DNA of 55,266 nucleotides from a virus, in IMG/VR virus record IMGVR_UViG_3300030106_007887, positions 1 through 55,266 of that record. One strand, 5' to 3'. Positions 53,209 through 55,266 of this stretch are shown here, piece by piece. Numbering within the stretch: position 1 is the first letter of the stretch; each line of letters starts with the position of its first letter. Under the pieces are notes generated by a model that did not search any database, was not told the origin of the DNA, and was given only the letters and a program-made list of their open reading frames with translations. The translations under genes and the position numbers were made by a program.

Positions 53209-53232
53209 TGGCGTAGCATAGCGTGCTAACGC

Positions 53233-53718
53233 CTAAGATTCTTCTTGTAAAATTTTAGTCCAAACACCCATAGAAGCTTCAGATAATGGTCCTTCAATTG
53301 GATCATCCCTAAATATTGTTAACATCTCACGTAAAGCTCTATCTGCGCCAGCAAGAATTAACCCTTGTTTGTCGAGTAATACTTTCTCATCAGTCAGCTG
53401 CTTAATTGTACCTCTTAATTCTTTCTGCAACATCGCAATCCTGGCAGTACCCATATCTTGCTTCACCATACCCATTTGAATGCCGTCTCTTAAGTTAGAA
53501 ATATCTTGCTGCATTAGTTCAATTTCAGATTCTAAAACTTCTTGAAAATTACGTTTTTTAAATTTTTTCAATGCCCATTGATCACAATTCACAATGCTGC
53601 CAGTGAACCCGAGAAATCGAGCATACAAGTACATTTGAATCGGACTACGAGCTTGCTTACAAAAAGCGAGAAAAGACTCCCGATCTTTAACGGTAAGACT
53701 TTTAAGCCATTCAATCAT
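53233..53718 (-). CDS. Terminase small subunit candidate (161 aa)
   Basis: The position just before TerL, the size and the helical composition fit a small terminase subunit, which selects the packaging start. An N-terminal helical part (TVKDRESFLAFCKQARSPIQ, YARFLGFTGSIVNCDQWALK) could be a DNA-binding helix-turn-helix, followed by a coiled coil (about 60-115) for ring formation. It overlaps the repeat-protein gene by four bases. No sequence motif proves the role. Confidence 0.65.
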   Translation of the reverse strand: MIEWLKSLTVKDRESFLAFCKQARSPIQMYLYARFLGFTGSIVNCDQWALKKFKKRNFQEVLESEIELMQQDISNLRDGIQMGMVKQDMGTARIAMLQKELRGTIKQLTDEKVLLDKQGLILAGADRALREMLTIFRDDPIEGPLSEASMGVWTKILQEES

Positions 53719-55238
53719 ACACGAGCAGCGGCGCGTGCTTGACTGTAATCCCTATTCTCCTTATAGCGACGGAATTGTTCTCTTTGTTCATCTGTACGAC
53801 GAGTCTCCCTTCCAGTTTCCCTAGTTAATGCTCTAGCTTCTTGTCCTCTAGTACTTTCTAATCCTCTTTCTCCTGCATATCTCTCAGCTTGAGTCTGTCG
53901 AGCCTGTGAACCAGTTGTTGCAGCTGTGAGACGTGTCTCCCTTCCAGTTGTCTCAGCTAATCCCCTTTCTCCCGCATATCTTTCAGCTTGGGTCTGACGG
54001 GCCTCCCTTCCAGTTGTTTCCGTTAATCCCCTTTCTCCCGCATATCTTTCAGCTTGGGTTTGACGAGCCTGCGTTCCAGTTTCTCCAACTACTGATCTTT
54101 CTCCCACATACCTCTCTGCTTGAGTTTGCCGAGCTTGCTCACCAGTGGTTTCTACTAAGCCTCTTTCTCCTGTATATCTTTCAGCTTGGGTTTGACGTGC
54201 TTGCGCTCCAGTTTCTCCAACTACAGATCTTTCTCCTGCATACCTCTCAGCTTGAGTCTGTCGAGCCTGTTCACCAGTTGTCTCAACTAACCCTCTCTCT
54301 CCGGTATACCTCTCGGCTTGAGTTTGACGAGCCTGTGCGCCAGCTGTCTCAGCTAATCCTCTCTCCCCTGCATATCTCTCAGCTTGAGTCTCTCGTGCTT
54401 CTGCTCCGCCAATCGTTAATCCTTGTGCCTGAGTTAATCGTGCTTGCTCACCAGTTGTTGCAGCTAAGCCTCTCTCTCCTGCATATCTTTCTGCTTGAGT
54501 TTGTCGAGTCTGTGCTCCGCCAATCGTTAAGCCTTCTGCTTGAGTTAATCGTGCTTGCTCACCAGTTGCTGCAGTTAATCCCCTTTCTCCCATAAATCTC
54601 TCAGCCTGAGTCTGCCTACCTTCAGCAGCTCTAGTTTGTTCAGTTAATCGTGTTTGTGCCCCAGTTGTCTCAGCTAATCCCCTTTCTCCCATAAAGCGCT
54701 CTGCCTGAGTCTGCCTACCTTCTTCCTGACGACGCGTTTCAGATAAACGTTCCTGTTCACCAGACGCAGCAATATCTCCTCTCTGTCCTATAAAACGCTC
54801 AGCTTGAGTCTGCCTTTCCTGTGCAGCTTGAGTGGCAACAGTTGTCCGCTCTTCAGCAGCACGAGTTGCTTCAAATGCTCTCTCCCCCATAAACCTTTCA
54901 GCCTGAGTTTGACGAGCTTGCACCCCTTCTTCAGCACGAGTTAGACGATCTTCTTGTCCAGTTGCACCAATCGATGCTCTTTCTCCCAGGAACCTTTCAG
55001 CTTGCAGTTGCCTATCTTGTGCTGCTGCCTGCTCCTGAGTTAATCGTGTCTGTTGTCCAGTTGTTGCAGCAGTTGTTCGAGTTTGGAATCCTTCTTCCGC
55101 TAAAGTAGCTCGAGCTTCTTGTGCTTTTGTTCTTTCTAACTCCCGATCCTGTAGGCTAACTGTTTGATATTCAGCCTGTCGATTTAGACTTAACGCGTTT
55201 TCAAGATCTTTCTGCTGCCCTGTTGCAAATTGACTCAT
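53715..55238 (-). CDS. Hendecad-repeat protein, probably a long right-handed coiled coil (507 aa)
   Basis: About 440 of 507 residues are repeats starting RQTQAERYAGERGL with 14 copies counted. Distances between copies are 33, 33, 33, 33, 37, 37, then runs of 22 and a final 33, mostly multiples of 11, the hendecad period of right-handed coiled coils and amphipathic surface helices. Glu/Arg-rich faces alternate with Ala/Leu/Tyr. The unique start (about 1-70) and the end (KENRDYSQARAAARV) are helical too. It is translated just before the small-terminase candidate with a four-base overlap. It may be a virion-internal or tail protein; no known family is recognised. Confidence 0.8.
   Translation of the reverse strand: MSQFATGQQKDLENALSLNRQAEYQTVSLQDRELERTKAQEARATLAEEGFQTRTTAATTGQQTRLTQEQAAAQDRQLQAERFLGERASIGATGQEDRLTRAEEGVQARQTQAERFMGERAFEATRAAEERTTVATQAAQERQTQAERFIGQRGDIAASGEQERLSETRRQEEGRQTQAERFMGERGLAETTGAQTRLTEQTRAAEGRQTQAERFMGERGLTAATGEQARLTQAEGLTIGGAQTRQTQAERYAGERGLAATTGEQARLTQAQGLTIGGAEARETQAERYAGERGLAETAGAQARQTQAERYTGERGLVETTGEQARQTQAERYAGERSVVGETGAQARQTQAERYTGERGLVETTGEQARQTQAERYVGERSVVGETGTQARQTQAERYAGERGLTETTGREARQTQAERYAGERGLAETTGRETRLTAATTGSQARQTQAERYAGERGLESTRGQEARALTRETGRETRRTDEQREQFRRYKENRDYSQARAAARV
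53780..55030. repeat. Imperfect 66/99-bp direct repeats within the hendecad gene
   Basis: Multiple units that read in the plus strand as variations of CATATCTTTCAGCTTGGGTT and CTCTTTCTCCTGCATAT recur at 66-base steps (99 and 111 in places). Wobble-position differences between copies show that the amino-acid pattern, not only recent duplication, is kept. The array could change length by recombination. Confidence 0.9.
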
Positions 55239-55266
55239 ATCTTTATCGATATCAGCCGCAACCTGC

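Noticed and set aside
53933-54595. 220-residue plus-strand repeat frame
   Set aside because: Antisense shadow of the hendecad gene; Leu/Phe-rich repeats of the reverse strand.
53780-55030. CRISPR-like array
   Set aside because: Regular direct repeats, but units are coding, imperfect, contiguous and without unique spacers.
1-55266. tRNA genes
   Set aside because: No tRNA cloverleaf was noticed while reading either strand; a covariance search was not possible, so weak candidates may be missed.
1-55266. Terminal direct repeats or circular closure
   Set aside because: The left edge cuts psbA and no matching sequence was noticed at the right edge, so the window is probably an internal or arbitrarily cut piece.

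Overview
The window reads as most of the genome of a tailed DNA phage that infects a marine picocyanobacterium (Synechococcus or Prochlorococcus type). The left edge cuts the 5' part of psbA (photosystem II D1), a high-light-inducible protein gene (hli) is present, and there is a cyanobacterial-type NifU C-terminal protein. Many small genes have the look of cyanophage accessory genes. Base composition is AT-rich and genes overlap or abut almost everywhere. No tRNA, integrase, CRISPR array or insertion sequence was seen. The morphotype is left open: the polymerase and fibre N-termini are T7-like and the capsid protein looks N4 gp56-like, but no single-subunit RNA polymerase and no classical tape measure was found.

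Layout. (1) 1-1992, minus strand mostly: psbA, an Asp/Asn beta-hydroxylase-like dioxygenase, a two-repeat DUF4278-like microprotein and a possible structured RNA. (2) 2594-17411, plus strand, replication and early genes: T7/Pol I-type DNA polymerase with 3'-5' exonuclease, two-OB-fold SSB, Gp157-like protein, AbrB-like and winged-helix regulators, RecB-type PD-(D/E)XK nuclease, a Prim-Pol/D5-type primase-helicase, a secreted outer-membrane-like protein, a SET protein and hli. Short minus-strand genes, several with proline-rich repeats, are interspersed. (3) 17484-27115, minus: two fibre proteins sharing a T7-gp17-like N-terminus (one of 1894 residues) and small tail or decoration proteins. (4) 27171-29800, plus: two inverted repeats sharing a 24-nt arm, followed by a double degenerate HNH protein. 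(5) 29797-30885, minus: a Hint-like virion protein. (6) 30941-33702, plus: small early genes, a Dam-like protein and a DUF1599-like protein. (7) 33395-37229, minus: lysis-like cassette (lysozyme-like, C39-like, NifU-like and holin-like proteins). (8) 37301-40256, mixed: three consecutive secreted proteins and membrane proteins. (9) 40253-55238, minus: the virion and packaging block, in transcription order hendecad-repeat protein, small-terminase candidate, TerL, AbrB-like protein, portal, scaffold-like protein, capsid, second capsid-region protein, connectors and a large tail protein.

Plus-strand genes are mainly early (replication, regulation) and minus-strand genes mainly late (packaging, virion, lysis), with psbA on the late strand and hli on the early strand. 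Strong hairpin terminators follow the primase region, the outer-membrane-like gene, hli, the second capsid-region gene and the scaffold-like gene.

The most unusual points are: (a) a 515-nt same-strand overlap in which the portal C-terminus and the scaffold-like N-terminus are read in different frames, with a Shine-Dalgarno before the inner start and a local GC jump; (b) a 507-residue protein next to the terminase built on 11-residue multiples; (c) two inverted repeats facing a protein with two HNH-fold zinc loops that lack the nuclease histidine; and (d) a concentration between 27.7 and 36.4 kb of enzyme folds with missing catalytic residues (HNH, Hint, Dam, lysozyme, C39), which suggests reuse of these folds as binding or structural parts.
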